NCBI GenBank assembly: GCA_016800925.1
Contig: JABCPU010000090.1
Coordinates: forward strand, 62,001 to 126,000
DNA from: Suillus spraguei
Lineage: Eukaryota > Basidiomycota > Agaricomycetes > Boletales > Suillaceae
Direction of reading: 5' to 3'
DNA: 64,000 nt
Position numbers and translations under genes: made by a program. The notes under the pieces are model-generated. The model was not told where the DNA came from and did not search any database. It saw only the letters and a list, made by a program, of their open reading frames with translations. Numbering within the stretch: the stretch's first letter is position 1; each line of letters begins with the position of its first letter. Below are positions 12,799-24,192 of the stretch, one piece after another.

Positions 12799-13410
12799 TT
12801 GAGATAAGGCGAGAGCATGGTTGGCAACTTGAAGACGGGTACGATATATGACACCCCATCTACCCTCTGCAAACACAAATTCCAGCGCAAATCCAATAGT
12901 TAGTCGTAGAACAAGAACTGATTTAAAGAAACACAGACGACACACATGAATGCCGCCTTGCATGACATCGAAGAACCTTGGAGATATTCGACGAGCAAGA
13001 ATAGGTGGACGCTGCATAGCATTTCTCTAAAGCGACGTCCTTGATATCATCGGAAACATTAAAGAATATGTCACGTACGTTCATTGGTGACTTTGCAGCT
13101 GCCAACTGCGAGTAAGATGTTAGCCATGAATTTTACAGAAGAACCGTGAGATGTACAATGAGGAATGGGCAGAAGGTCTTCAAGGCCAACTTTTTTGAGG
13201 ATGACATGAATGTCTCATGCATACACAGCCCCAGGACTGACAGTAACTGGCGCTTTTCCATCAGTTGTAAATCCACACCATATTCGTGCCGGAGAGGAGA
13301 TCCGACTGCGAGGTTTGTATCGAGGTTCCACAGATGCGCTGTTTTATCAACCGATGCACTCACAAGGAAGCGGTTGTTCTGAGACAGGGTAATGGTGTTG
13401 ATGTACCAGT
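12799..13410 (-). pseudogene. WD40-repeat protein remnant
   Basis: One clear WD40 repeat is readable: SQNNRFLVSASVDKTAHLWN followed by LDTNLAVGSPLRHEYGVD (13390-13270). Downstream fragments match the C-terminal tail usual in Agaricomycete WD40 proteins: MNVRDIFFNVSDDIKD (near 13080) and DAMQRPPILARRISPRFFDV in another frame (near 13020-12960). The frames do not join by plausible introns, and only a single repeat survives where a propeller needs about seven. It sits directly upstream of other remnants, so I read it as a decayed fragment of an expanded family. Confidence 0.7.
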
Positions 13411-13623
13411 GCCTTCAGATATTAGCATCGGAATGGTCGGACACTGAGCGCTGAGATCTGAGAGTCGAGAATTGTTGGTGGATGTCAATTACTTGGTGTT
13501 GGCATTTGTTTTCGAAAGTCCGACGCTGTGCGGTGGGAGCACACCCTAGTACGTATGTAAAGCTCTGACATCAGCACCATCCACACTTCAGGCACACAAC
13601 CACCAACAGCAGACTTCAACGAC

Positions 13624-14802
13624 ATGCCTCCCAAAGGAAAGAGACGAAAAATCTCAGACCTCACAGCCGAAGACACGAGCAGGTTATTCCGTGCCCTGGC
13701 TGCTTTTCAGGAGAATTTGGACGAAACGGATGAAGACTTGCCCCTGGAACTTCTCCCTTCCCTGCAGAAGCTGGCAGAAAAGCTGCAAGTTGTTCCAGTA
13801 AGTGGATTAAGTCAAACAATATTGACCGCATCCTTAGAGGTGCATGCAGCACATGTCTTGTTCTCGGGTTGATCAAGTCGTCTTCAACCAGCTCGGTATC
13901 CGGTTGAGACCTTTGGTTCTGCTTGTTGAAAAGCGCAGGGAGATAGAGACTCTTGGTCTTGCCGAGACTGAGGGTAATTGGTTGTCTATCGATGCCACAA
14001 GACAGTTGCTACGCTTGATTCGCAATTGTGTCTCCAAAGTGGTGAGCTCATACCGCTCTTTAATTCTTGTTCACTGCCTATGGTTGTATTCTCAGAATGA
14101 AGCTGCCTCTCGCATCTTAATCAACATGTTCTTACTACGCCTGGCTTCTGTTATGCGCAATGAAGAGGCAGAGGTGAACATCATCCCAGAGTTTCCTATC
14201 CCAAAACTTACATTTCAAGAACATTCTTTTAGTGGCGTCGTCGACTTTTTGGTGACCCGGGCTCATTCGAAATACACTGATGCGCCTACTCAACAGATAA
14301 ATTTGGCGACCTGACTGAAAACTTTGTTACAAAAGACTTACTGCTTGATACTCCTGTCGCTGCGCTCGCGTCTCATAACACTCAAGTAGCAGAACACGTA
14401 ACGTGCAATATATTCCAGGCGAAACGGGACAATGTGAAAGTGGCTTTCCCGCAAGCTGTTGTGGCAGCTGCTTCGTATTGTAAAGAACACAAGTCAGTTT
14501 CTAGCTTTACTGTATGCGAGGTTCACCAAGCTCTTCCTTAGGTTATCTGTCATGAGAGGTTGTATCACAAGTGGAGAACAATGGGCCTTTTTCATCTATA
14601 AGACTGGTGCTTCGGACCAGGGTGAAGTGGCGCTCGCACGAGAGATAGCATTGGGATCCAAACTTGAGGAGCTACCCCTTCTTCTCGGACTTTTGCGTGA
14701 TTGGGTATGGCAATGGTTTTCTGATCAGTTTTGCACAATCTGATATCTCGACAGGTGGAGAATGCAAGGGTTTACGAGCAGAAATTTTTCGAGATCAAGT
14801 GA
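13624..14802 (+). CDS. Uncharacterised basidiomycete protein with PD-(D/E)XK nuclease-like motifs, one frame break
   Basis: Start ATG 13624 (MPPKGKRRKISDLTAEDTSR). Introns follow at about 13802-13841 and 14042-14095 (54 bases), near 14490-14540 and before the last exon, which encodes VENARVYEQKFFEIK and stops at 14800-14802. The protein is about 320 residues. GVVDF (near 14240) and FQAKRDN (near 14423), followed by a PQAVVAAASYCKEHK helix and RGCITSGEQWAFFIY, resemble the D...(E/Q)xK core of PD-(D/E)XK nuclease-fold proteins. That assignment is by motif and spacing only. Between the two motifs (about 14294-14303) the frame breaks: the sequence after QQ must be read one base differently to continue as KFGDLTENF. 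No intron solves this. It is either a one-base loss or an early pseudogene. Whether the protein cuts DNA is unknown. Confidence 0.6.
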
Positions 14803-16113
14803 AGATTGGCGTTCAGAGCCGCTGCTAGTTCTTCGTAGTGGCTACTTGTACTTGGTACTAAGTTCGGTTGAACCGTTCCACGAATTATCAGGAACCAGGA
14901 GCGATTGTATACTTGTGTAACAAGTTGTGTTTCAAATTGGACACAAACCACCATGAGCGCACAGGAACTCAACAATACCTTCAGTTTTATTTCCTGAAAT
15001 CCTAACTGAATGTACTAGTCAAACCCGGCATAAAAACCAAATTCTATTACCGAGCTTTACCGAGCCTTACGAAAGTTACTCTGAGTCCCAAGGTGAGTAA
15101 ATCTGTCCAAGTCGTGGGGAGATTTTTAAAAATGGCCAGGGACATCGCGAGTTGTAAATACTTGAATTCCGGTAACTCGATAACGATAACGAGAAGTGCT
15201 GCACCCTTGGTTTCCAGCTTCTCGCTTCAACGACAACATAATATGATATCATGGGACCCTTATGGACCTCATCTCTCAATTATGTAAACGTAATAGTTGA
15301 CGTGCCCATGGTACGCATCGGTGCCTTTTTGACATGGTCATTAATATTTGTTCGCTTCAAGTTCGTTTCGCCATTATATCTCACGTCCGTCGTTATTTGA
15401 ACATTTCTCATGTCGCTAGTTTTTGCTTGATTTCATGCAGGAGCTCATGCATCATGAGTCACATACCAGCGCTGGTGTGCATTTGCATACAAGCTTCCAA
15501 TTCATTGCACCGCTTTATGTAAGTAGAAATTAATTATGTACAAGTTTCTTGTTCAGCGCTTTAAAGTCCTCCATAATAATTCAGGTTGTCATCTCTAAAT
15601 GAGTCGAGAAGGTTTCTGGATTCTGCAATGACTACCGTGTTCGACGAATCACAGCTGGCACTGCCGGTGTTTCGCTCCCATGATCCCTGACAACATGTGC
15701 CAATCTTGAAGTACGGTGAAATGCCCTGACGAGCTCGGTACGTGCCCTGTGTCAAGTGCTCTATTGGTCACGCAGGGTTCTTCCTCAATTTGGGCCCAAA
15801 ACCCGCTGAAGACAGCGTCATGCAAGAACGGTGCCGGTGTACTAAGTGACCATTCACCTCGAAACTCTTTTGCAAGGGTGACGGATTGGCAAGTTGTCAA
15901 TCCTCTTCAGCCGGGCCACAGCCTTTCCTCCTGGGTGTCCATAAGCAGAACAAGTCTTATCAAGGGTCTAATTTTATAGTGACAGTGACGGCAAGCCTGG
16001 TCTCTCGGAGTCCCCCAGATCCCCACGTCAAAAGCCTTGCGTGTCAAGAAATGATGCTACCTCTTTTTCCCTGTATTCTGTTTCCCTCCTCACTTTCTGA
16101 CGCGTCGATCGCG
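14803..16113. other. Intergenic region, no gene recognised
   Basis: This separates two plus-strand genes. Several open frames of 60-107 codons occur on both strands (for example 15649-15900 minus and 15716-15979 plus), but they overlap each other antisense and show no conserved motif. The plus frame from 15886 runs in phase into the next gene's first exon, so an upstream start (M near 16052) cannot be fully excluded. Confidence 0.4.
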
Positions 16114-17803
16114 ATGCTGTCGTTTCCTATTGGAACAACGTATGGAGTTTATTTCCTCTCGACGGTTCTTTGCGCTACACTCTTCGGAGTGTCTTGCATC
16201 CAAACGTGAGCAGTCTCGCATCTATTGAATCGTATCCTCACCTTTTCCAGCTTTTCTTATTTTTCCCGGTTGGTAAACTCTGCGAGTGGTGCAAGTGCTT
16301 GCTTGACCCAATTTCCAGTTATGTCAGAGATGATCGATGGCTAAAAACTGCGGTGAGTCCCTTTCTGTCGTCCTTGTTCTATTAACATTCCTGAGTTCAC
16401 CGAAGGTTGCCATTATATTGTCTGTCGCCTGCAAGTCTTTCAACGTCTCCTACTAACATTATTGTGGTTGGTGAATTTAGTACGATGAACGCTGCACATA
16501 CAGCACTGGTAGTGCATGGAGGTAAGCAAGATGTTAGTATCCGATCCGACAATCTCCAGACATCGAGTGCAGCGTACGCTTACCTAGTCATTCATTTCGG
16601 AGATTCTTCATTTTTTGAGGTGGTCCTTCCGTAAGTATCCTGTATGTCGTGCCACTTTTTGTATGACGTTAATATGGTTGTAGGGTGTCCTCAGTAAGTT
16701 GTTAACATTACGACCATATATTGCACTAATACAGTTCAGACCGGGTTTCTCCTCTCGGTGAGATCATGATCTAAACCTTCGGTCATGTGCACTCACTCCT
16801 GAAATAACAAGGCCGTCGTTGCTGTTTGTGTGCAAGGAATATTTGTCATAAAAGCACAAAGACGTAAGTCTACGTGGTTGAGGTTTGTAGGCTGGCGTAC
16901 TTAACTAATGTCTCGTTGGTAAAGTCAGCGAAACAAGATCAAGGGTGCTCCCCACGCTCTGGGTCAGGATCAGTTCAGCTGTATACGAATGTCTATACTT
17001 AAGATGGTTGATGATCCGAACAGATCCCTCTGGCTATTCTTGAACTCGGGGCTGTAATTCGTGCGTTTGCGGTCCCTCGATGTTTTCGTGACTAAAAATC
17101 ATCCATAGATTGCGTTGCTAAGAGGTGAGGGTTTCACTCGAACATCAGATCTACTGTCAGGAACGCGTCGCAGTTTTCAAAGTGGGAACAATGTTGTCTT
17201 TACTGGGTCGCTGAAGGTGATAATCAAGTATCTATCCTGTTTGATGCACCTTACCTTATTAAAAGGGAGTCATGGTATCTTATCTCGCCATCGTGACCTT
17301 TGTTGATATCGCGATTACATTTTTTTTGGCCAAATACTTGCGCATGTTACACAAACAAGCCATGACGTTTGCGTAAGCTCTTTTCTGTAAGAAGCCCTAC
17401 TCCTGCTGAACACCTTATTCTTGTTGACAGATTGAGTGAAATGATTCAACGCTTGATCATTTTCTCACTGATGAGTGGGATTTGGACCGCTTTATTCGCT
17501 CTTCTCGAGATAATCACAGTAAGTCACCATGCTAGCTCGCACATTTCTCGTGCTCAAGTCGCGTGTCAGTATATTGGCTTTCCAAATACTGGGCTATACT
17601 TATTGTTCGACTTACCCCTTTGCTCGCTATACTGCAATATCCTCCTTGCAAGCCTCAACACACGGGATTGTGAGCCGGCCGCATCGATCAAAGAATTGTC
17701 CACCTTCAAAGCTGCATCGCGACCGGTCATTATATCAATGGAGATAGGATGCAATAGCAAATGTGATGACGACAGAGAAAGCTTTGATTCGGACATAGTA
17801 TGA
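16114..17803 (+). CDS. DUF6534-type seven-helix membrane protein
   Basis: The first exon begins MLSFPIGTTYGVYFLSTVLC (ATG 16114), the usual opening of DUF6534 proteins. Spliced pieces give RYVRDDRWLKTAVAII, TMNAAHTALVVHGAYAYLVI, FGDSSFFEVVLP, VVAVCVQGIFVIKAQR, and near the C-terminus RLIIFSLMSGIWTALFALLE then FPNTGLYLLFDLPLCSLYCN and ILLASLNTRD. The stop is at 17801-17803. Many introns of 45-65 bases interrupt it. Two stretches are hard to model: the junction around 16690-16745 needs an acceptor at TTCAG, and 16960-17170 gives only partial matches, so a lesion there is possible. The family is a plasma-membrane type expanded in mushrooms with no known function. It ends 20 bases from the convergent MND1 gene. 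Confidence 0.75.
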
Positions 17804-17823
17804 TAGTTACGAATGGACAAACT

Positions 17824-18863
17824 TCAGAAGATATCCTCATAATCCTCGCCGATCTCCAGATACTTCCTGATGTCTTGTGCGTCCATCCCAGTCTGGCGAG
17901 TGAAATGTGAAAGAAGGATGGAGTAGTTATCTGAAGAAGGGGTTGTTAAATAACAAATGATCTGATAGGCATTTACTGACCTGTCCACCGCACTGCCGCC
18001 TCATGTGCTAGTGTGACGGCTCTCCTTTTCTCCTCCACTTTTGCAGGGTCACAGGCACCGTAAGCATCGATTTCTTCCTGCAGAACAGCGAGCTGCTGTT
18101 TCATGGAAGTAAGCTGCTCTAATGCTGCCGCGCGAGAGTCCTGATTTCTCTGGGATTATTTATTATTCGTCAAATGAAAATGAAACCAACGCTTATGGGT
18201 CTGAGGGTTCTCTCGTACTCGAGAGCTGTCTGTAGCTCAGCTAGCTGAGCCTCATGGCTGGTCCTTGTCTCTTTTAAGTTGTCTAGGCGATTTTGGACCT
18301 ATAGTGTGTGCTGGTCAGTATAGCTACCACCTTGAGAAGCGAACAGTTCAACAATAGTCCCTCTTTGCGAAGGGAAGCTCCAGAAAACTTAAAACATGGT
18401 TAGCATTTGTGTTCTTGCGCATATCAAACGCATATATCCAGGGTTGGGGGGCATACAGTTTGAAGCACCGATTTTGTCACCCTGGACAAGGCCATCATCG
18501 ACGAGGGACTGTAAGACTTCTTTAACCGTCTGAGAAACTTGAAATCCTTTGAGTGTTATCCGATTAGTGTGACAAATAGTCATACCAATTCCCTTGAGCT
18601 TAGGACCGAGCTTCTCAAGCTCCTTCAACTATAGAACAATCAAATGTCACAGTACGTCTACTGAGAGATAAGATAGGTCACACCTGATAGAAGTCTTTCT
18701 AACATCCATATTCCGTCAGAGGAAGATCGAATACAAAGCTGATAACTCGCCGACTCGTGGAATATCTCCAGTAGCTTAGTGCGTTTCTCTTCCAAAGACA
18801 GACCTCGTGGTGCCTGAAAGTGTTGCATGACCCACCAATGATGACAAAAGGATTCCATACCAT
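17824..18863 (-). CDS. MND1: Meiotic nuclear division protein 1 homologue
   Basis: MND1 pairs with HOP2 to stimulate DMC1/RAD51 strand exchange in meiotic recombination. The spliced protein begins MAPRGLSLEEKRTKLLEIFH. The ATG (18861-18863) is followed at once by an intron (GTATGG...TTTCAG), so the first coding exon is just the start codon. Next come the winged-helix region YQLKELEKLGPKLKGI and VSQTVKEVLQSLVDDGLVQG, then DKIGASN and a Phe-Trp-Ser-Phe-type turn. A central coiled coil (RLDNLKETRTSHEAQLAELQ) and a C-terminal region ending EIGEDYEDIF follow, with the stop at 17824-17826. Length is about 205-210 residues, normal for the family. The reading frame is intact. Upstream, ACGCGTCGCG lies at 18931-18940. 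Confidence 0.93.
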
Positions 18864-19263
18864 TGTGCAAATCGAGATAATGTGTTTGCTTTAGGAGAGG
18901 AAACGTAGAGGATGTTGCGCAAGGAGTGAAACGCGTCGCGCGACGAAGCCAGTATAGGTCACGTGTTACCCGATCGGAAATTACAGGCGGTGAGCAAGTG
19001 GTGATGCATTCAATTTACATGTGGAAGCAATGTGAAAGTAAGCAGAAATGACCGTGATGATTACATACGAAAAACATGCAGTCAACGTCCTGAAGCGGGG
19101 GAGCGCGAGCATTTGTCCCTGGTAACGATGGATGTAGAAAGCTAAGTAAAATGCGGAGGTGGAGGATGTGACGCAGGATAATATACAGACACTAAACAAG
19201 ATAAGGATGTCATGCGAGGAAACAGTAAGGAATATGAAAGGGAGCGTGAACGATAGTGTTGCG
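18864..19263. promoter_or_regulatory. MND1 upstream region with ACGCGT-type motif
   Basis: A 400-base gap lies between the MND1 start and the 3' end of the next minus-strand gene. It contains ACGCGTCGCG at 18931-18940, a match to the MluI cell-cycle box bound by MBF in yeasts, and a CACGTG-like core near 18959-18965. ACGCGT is expected several times by chance in 64 kb, so a regulatory role is only suggested. Confidence 0.35.
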
Positions 19264-22200
19264 TTACCGCAGGATATCAAGGCGCTGGTCATGGGAGGGG
19301 TAGCGATATGCAATAAATTCTCGGTCTTGCTCAACTCGCTCCTCCAGCGCCTTGCGGGAGGTGACAGACATACGCGGACCTGCACTTTGGCGAGATACGG
19401 AATGGGTATATGTTGTCGTGAGGTTGTCTTCACCCTCAAGGGGTGACATCGCCAACTGCGGGAATTCATGTGAGTTGCCACCATTGACTGGCTCTGGCTG
19501 TATAGATTTCTTGCCCAGTAAGGACGCAAATCCAAACTTGCTCCTCCGCTTACTGGGCGTGAATGGCTGAGGATTTTCATCGATATGCTCCAAGCGGCCG
19601 AGCGAGCGTCTGGAGATACCAAACTCATTGTACATACCACCAGGACCTCTCGAAGGATCGTGTGTACCCACAGGTATCATAGTCTGAATACCCAGGTGTG
19701 GGCGGGAGGTGGAACCACTGAAAGACTGTCGTCTGGGTTCTGTGCGGAATGGAGAATGCGGTAGAGTAAGATTACTGGATTCCTGACCGACTTGACGAGA
19801 ATCATAGGTGTATAACGTCTGCGGCCGAGATTCCACAGCAGGATTGTTTGGGCGAAGCTTAGCCTCACCAGGAAGGGGCGGCAAAGACTTCTCCCGGGAG
19901 AGCATGACTTGTGGTTTGGTCGTTCTGGGCAGTGTCATGCCATTGGTAGAAGCAAAAGTGGTCTGCGAGAGCTTCTGACGAATATCAGGCTCGGAGATGA
20001 CAGGATGAAGTAACTTTAATTTGCCACTCTCGTCAGCAACAACGGCATAATTCTCTTTCTCGTCAATTTGCGTGCTGTTTTTGCGGTCAGTATCGCGATC
20101 TATGCCTGATGGACGTGAAGAAGTAGGTGAGGGAAGGAAGCTAGATGGCGCTGTCGAAGAGGACATGCCTGAAGAAGAAAATTGGTTGCGCGGAGAGGAT
20201 GTTGAGAGCGACGGAGTGGACACGTGGCGCCCACTGCTTCCGAGATGCTCTCCTGGTCCCCTATCGACTAGATATGACAAAGGGGGTGGAGGTGCCAAAG
20301 GCAAGTCATCTTCATTCCGCTCTTTCTCTTGAGGTCGAGCCACGTCACGGCTGCCCGTATGGTTCTGTGGATCCTCTTTGTTTCCCCTGACGAGCTTCCA
20401 TATCTTTGCCAGACCCTTGCGCTTCTTCTTCGATTTGTCCTTCTCGTCGACCGGCGTATCAGGGGATTCCTGAAGTTCTACTGGTGGCCACAGTTGACTG
20501 TGTCTGGGAGTAGATAACATATTCCGATCGCCAACAGGCGATCGTACGCGAAGTCCGTTGCTTTCATGATGCAAGGCCACGCTATAAATATACATCACGA
20601 AAATGATCTCGTCTTTATGGATGAAAAATACGTACTGCATATCAATCATACTGCCTGACATCCCCGAAGGGGCGAGACTATCCTGGCTACGCCATGCAGC
20701 ACTCAAATTTTTGAAGCCAAAGAAACGCGAGCGCCGTGGAGAAGCGGACCCTCGGCTGTGCGCATCCGAGAATGATGCTTGCGAATAAACCTGGCCCAAG
20801 CTCGGTTGCCTATCGGTTGGCGTAGTCAGAGAGCTGATTGGCCTGATTGAACTTATAGCAGAGTACCGTGAGCTATGCACTGGTCCAAGACCACTGTCAG
20901 TATGCGGACCCAGACTGTGGACGGAATAAAGGGAGGTGACGTCCACTGCAGAACTTTTGGAAGACTTCCGAGCACGACGATCCCGCCTCTCATTCCTACG
21001 GCGGCGCTCTTCCTCTTTTTCTTCTTTGCGAATGTCGACATGCTCAACGATGAGACCATTCTCCAGAACTGTGAAGTCACGTGAGGGACTCCGGATATGG
21101 TGGCCAAGGGCCCCATTCTGACCAATGGATGCATGCGGTGGCTTGAGACGAAAAGCAGTATCATCTGCTCCGCCGTTCAAGTCATACGCTGAGCGACGGA
21201 ATTGTGAGTACGTGTCTCGCATCTTGTGCTCCAGTTGCATCGATTCTTGCATAGCACGTGCGTGTGCAAGCGCCTCAGCCTCGAGAAGACTCCGCTGTGC
21301 CTTCACGTACTGTTCGAGAGTCTGCTGTTTAGACGCTGGCTCTCGAGGAGTCTAACTCGAATGATTAGAATCATCAATAATGCGCCGATCAAATTCACTT
21401 ACTATTGTGTGCCATATTTTGATGTTTTGTTCAGTTAGGCGTCCGCCTCGTGCTCTGGGTTTCGAAGAGCACTCAGATGATACGACTCCAGCTGCCTCGT
21501 CCTCCTGTTCCCTGCGAAGTAACTCCTCATAAAGTACATCGCTTTCACGCTCCCACATCCCAGGACCGACAACAATAACGTCTGCCATGTCCTGGTCACG
21601 CATAGCACACTCTACACATATTTCCTCAGGAGGAGAAGGAGGATTTGGGGAGAGGATGGGATTGATTGGATTTGGGGCAGCAGCAGGGGTGATGTAAGTG
21701 GGAAGTTGCGCGTATGCACGTGGATTAGGAGAAATGGGAATCGTAATGCCCATAGTGGGACTGTAGGATCGTGATGTGGATATCACATTTGGGGGCGGTA
21801 ATCTGGATGGACCAGGAGTATCGAGTGGGGGATAAGAGGGCTGCTGGTTGCTGGCGGGTTTGAGCGAAAGCGGAATATCGCGAAGTGGTTGTGGAGGTGA
21901 AGGTAAAGTTGTAAAGGACTCCCCAGCAGACTTGAGTGTATCATCGAAAAGATGGGAATTCATCAGCCCTCCGCTGCCAGATGCCGGGATGTTATCGTCG
22001 AGACTATAACGTTCACCGATACGGTGGGCGGTGCCTTGCGACAGAGAGCTAGAGATCCCATTAAGCTGTGGGCTATGTTGGGCATCAGGATTGAAATCCT
22101 CTTTGTCCTGTGGCGCTTGTGCTATTGCTTCTGGTTGAGATGAAGGACGTTGGCGCTCAATCGTTCCCCAAGCCTGCGAATCTGCGGACCCAATGATCAT

Positions 22201-22383
22201 GGGACTGGATTTATGAAAGCTCTTGTCCAGAGTTAGAGTGGGGTATCGGTTGTCCTTGAAATCGAGATCAGAAATAGCGAGGCTACGTTGAAAGATATTG
22301 ACATGAAGATTCGGGGGAAGAGTTGACGGAACAGAACTACCATCAGGTCGCGAAGGTTGAATAATGGTCGAAACTGCAGCCAT
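19264..22383 (-). CDS. Conserved Agaricomycete Ser/Pro-rich protein, function unknown
   Basis: Start chosen at ATG 22381-22383 (MAAVSTIIQPSRPDG); a longer open frame extends upstream but lacks sensible sequence. Three exons are split by introns near 21355-21440 and 20580-20645; the stop is at 19264. The protein is about 990 residues, mostly disordered and rich in Ser, Pro and Arg. Conserved-looking islands are EEICVECAMRDQDMADV (a CxxC pair), GPGMWERESDVLYEELLRRE, KPRARGGRLTEQNIKIW, a helical stretch AQRSLLEAEALAHARAMQES, the charged segment EEKEEERRRRNERRDRRARK, RRSRFFGFKNLSAAWRSQDS, and KRKGLAKIWKLVRGN. Polyproline PLAPPPPLSYLVDRG follows. I recognise the family as widespread in mushrooms but know of no function. 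The many S-P and basic motifs suggest a phosphorylated cortical or scaffold protein; that is inference. The frame is clean over more than 950 codons. Confidence 0.82.
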
Positions 22384-24192
22384 AAACGCTTGAAATAACT
22401 CCCCCCAAAAATGTTGGTGAGAGTCTAGGAAATGATAAGAAAGAAGCAAGGCCCCTTAGCCTGAGCAAAGCTTAACACCGTCGTCGATGACCGATTAACA
22501 ACCTGGTGCACTTCAAGGCCGACGTATAGCAAGATCAAAGAACAGGAACACAGTGTAAAGTTTGAAGCAGGAAATGAGGCGATGAAATTCGAACGGCAAA
22601 GTTGCGGCAATATACCACGCTATATTTCCCAGGCGGTCCCGGTCGGCCCTGTCCGTAAGTTACACAGGTACAAGTAACTTGGCGGCAGTGTCGGCTACCG
22701 TTAGCTAAATGGACATAAACTAAACATCTTACACGCAACATAAAATGGGTAGGAAAAGTAGTGCCTACAGACCAGTACTTGCTAGTACTAATATTATATC
22801 TGAAGTGGTGAGAAATGACCACTACAAGCCGTAACGTAGGCCACCGAGCTGCGGCGCTGCGGACAGGCTGTACGAAATAAACTTGAACCTGTCCATTGGT
22901 TTCGGACGATAATGCCACGTCTCAGTTTCTTCGGACCTCTCGTGTAACAACCGATTTCCCCACATTCCTATTGGGCATCGGAACGCAAGAAGCTCATTGG
23001 ACAGCTATCAGATGGTGCTCGTCTGGATCAAAGATTTGATGGGGAGAACACATTCGGCTGATCGGCTGAGGCGCGAACTATCCGCGGATTCAAATATTTG
23101 AATGCCGGGTAGCCGTCACCGTTTTTGGACCTTCTGTGACGGACGCCGGAGATGATACAGAAGTGGAGAGAGAGAACTGGACGAGGAACAAGGAGACTCT
23201 TGGGATGTGAATGCACACTTGGCTTGGGGCGTGAATCGTGTGGAATCACAAAGTGCAGCACGATATCGATATCACGGAGAGTTCCACGAGCGACGACACG
23301 GGCAGTTCAGTGAACAGGCTGTGCTGCAAGTCACTATGGCAAATCATCATGTCATAGGCAAGACCCTAAGATGAAAATGTAAATCTTGAAGACAGTTAAT
23401 CTCCCCTAAACTACAGCATAGTCGTTCCTGCCCGGTACTAGGGAACAACAGTCATGTGCAACCCCCCATGTCTATGAACGTTGCAGCTGCACAATTCAAG
23501 ATTGTCAGAATAGCCACAGTGACGATCGGATACTTACAAATGATTATATTCATCCAATCAGATTGCCCACGTTATCCTTAAAATATCTGCAGATTTATAA
23601 CGCAGATTATTAGGTGCCAGTCAGGAGAAACTCGAGCAAGAAGGCCAACGAGAAAGACAGGGTACTGCACGAGAAAACAATGAGTCAATCGAGTAGCAGG
23701 CTGTGGCAGGTGAGCGTGTAGAAATAAAGGACAAAGCACAGCCTCAGGCTGCCGTTTGAACATCCGACCAAGGTCGTATCGCGAAAGTGCTATTAGTGAT
23801 CACCTTCTACCATAAGGCGGGCCCAACTTGAAGCAAGCCCTCGGAGATACCGAGGCTTAACGCTTAGATACTGCGGAGAATCTGAAGAATATCACATAGG
23901 TGTTCAGATCACAATGTCAGCGGGGATCTATCCTCCTATTCTCTCGCTGTGCTAATTCCATACACGGAGGATGATTACAAGTTCTAAAATGCACGGACAT
24001 ACACTACGGTGGACTGTGAACACGGTATCTCAATGCTGCAGGAAATGGTATAGTGTACAAGTGGCGATGACGATGGTGAAAAGATTGTGATGACTCATGA
24101 GACGCACCACTGTGACTGATCCTATCAGATTCTAAAACCCGCAATGCTCTGAAAAAAAGAAAAGATGAACATGAGCGCACTTTGCTCACGCA
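22384..24192. other. Long intergenic region, no gene recognised
   Basis: About 1.8 kb lies upstream of the Ser/Pro-rich gene. Open frames at 22535-22918 and 23028-23261 (minus) carry stops in all sensible extensions and no family motif. No tRNA or repeat was found. Confidence 0.4.

Noticed and set aside
16095..16104. ACGCGTCGATCG-like motif just upstream of the DUF6534 gene as a cell-cycle box
   Set aside because: ACGCGT occurs by chance several times in 64 kb and nothing else links this gene to the cell cycle.
20072..20390. Plus-strand frames inside the large Ser/Pro-rich gene
   Set aside because: They are antisense shadows of a long, clean minus-strand exon.
23028..23261. A 77-codon minus-strand open frame in a long intergenic region
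   Set aside because: Its start is not convincing, the composition is not protein-like, and stops flank it without usable splice sites.
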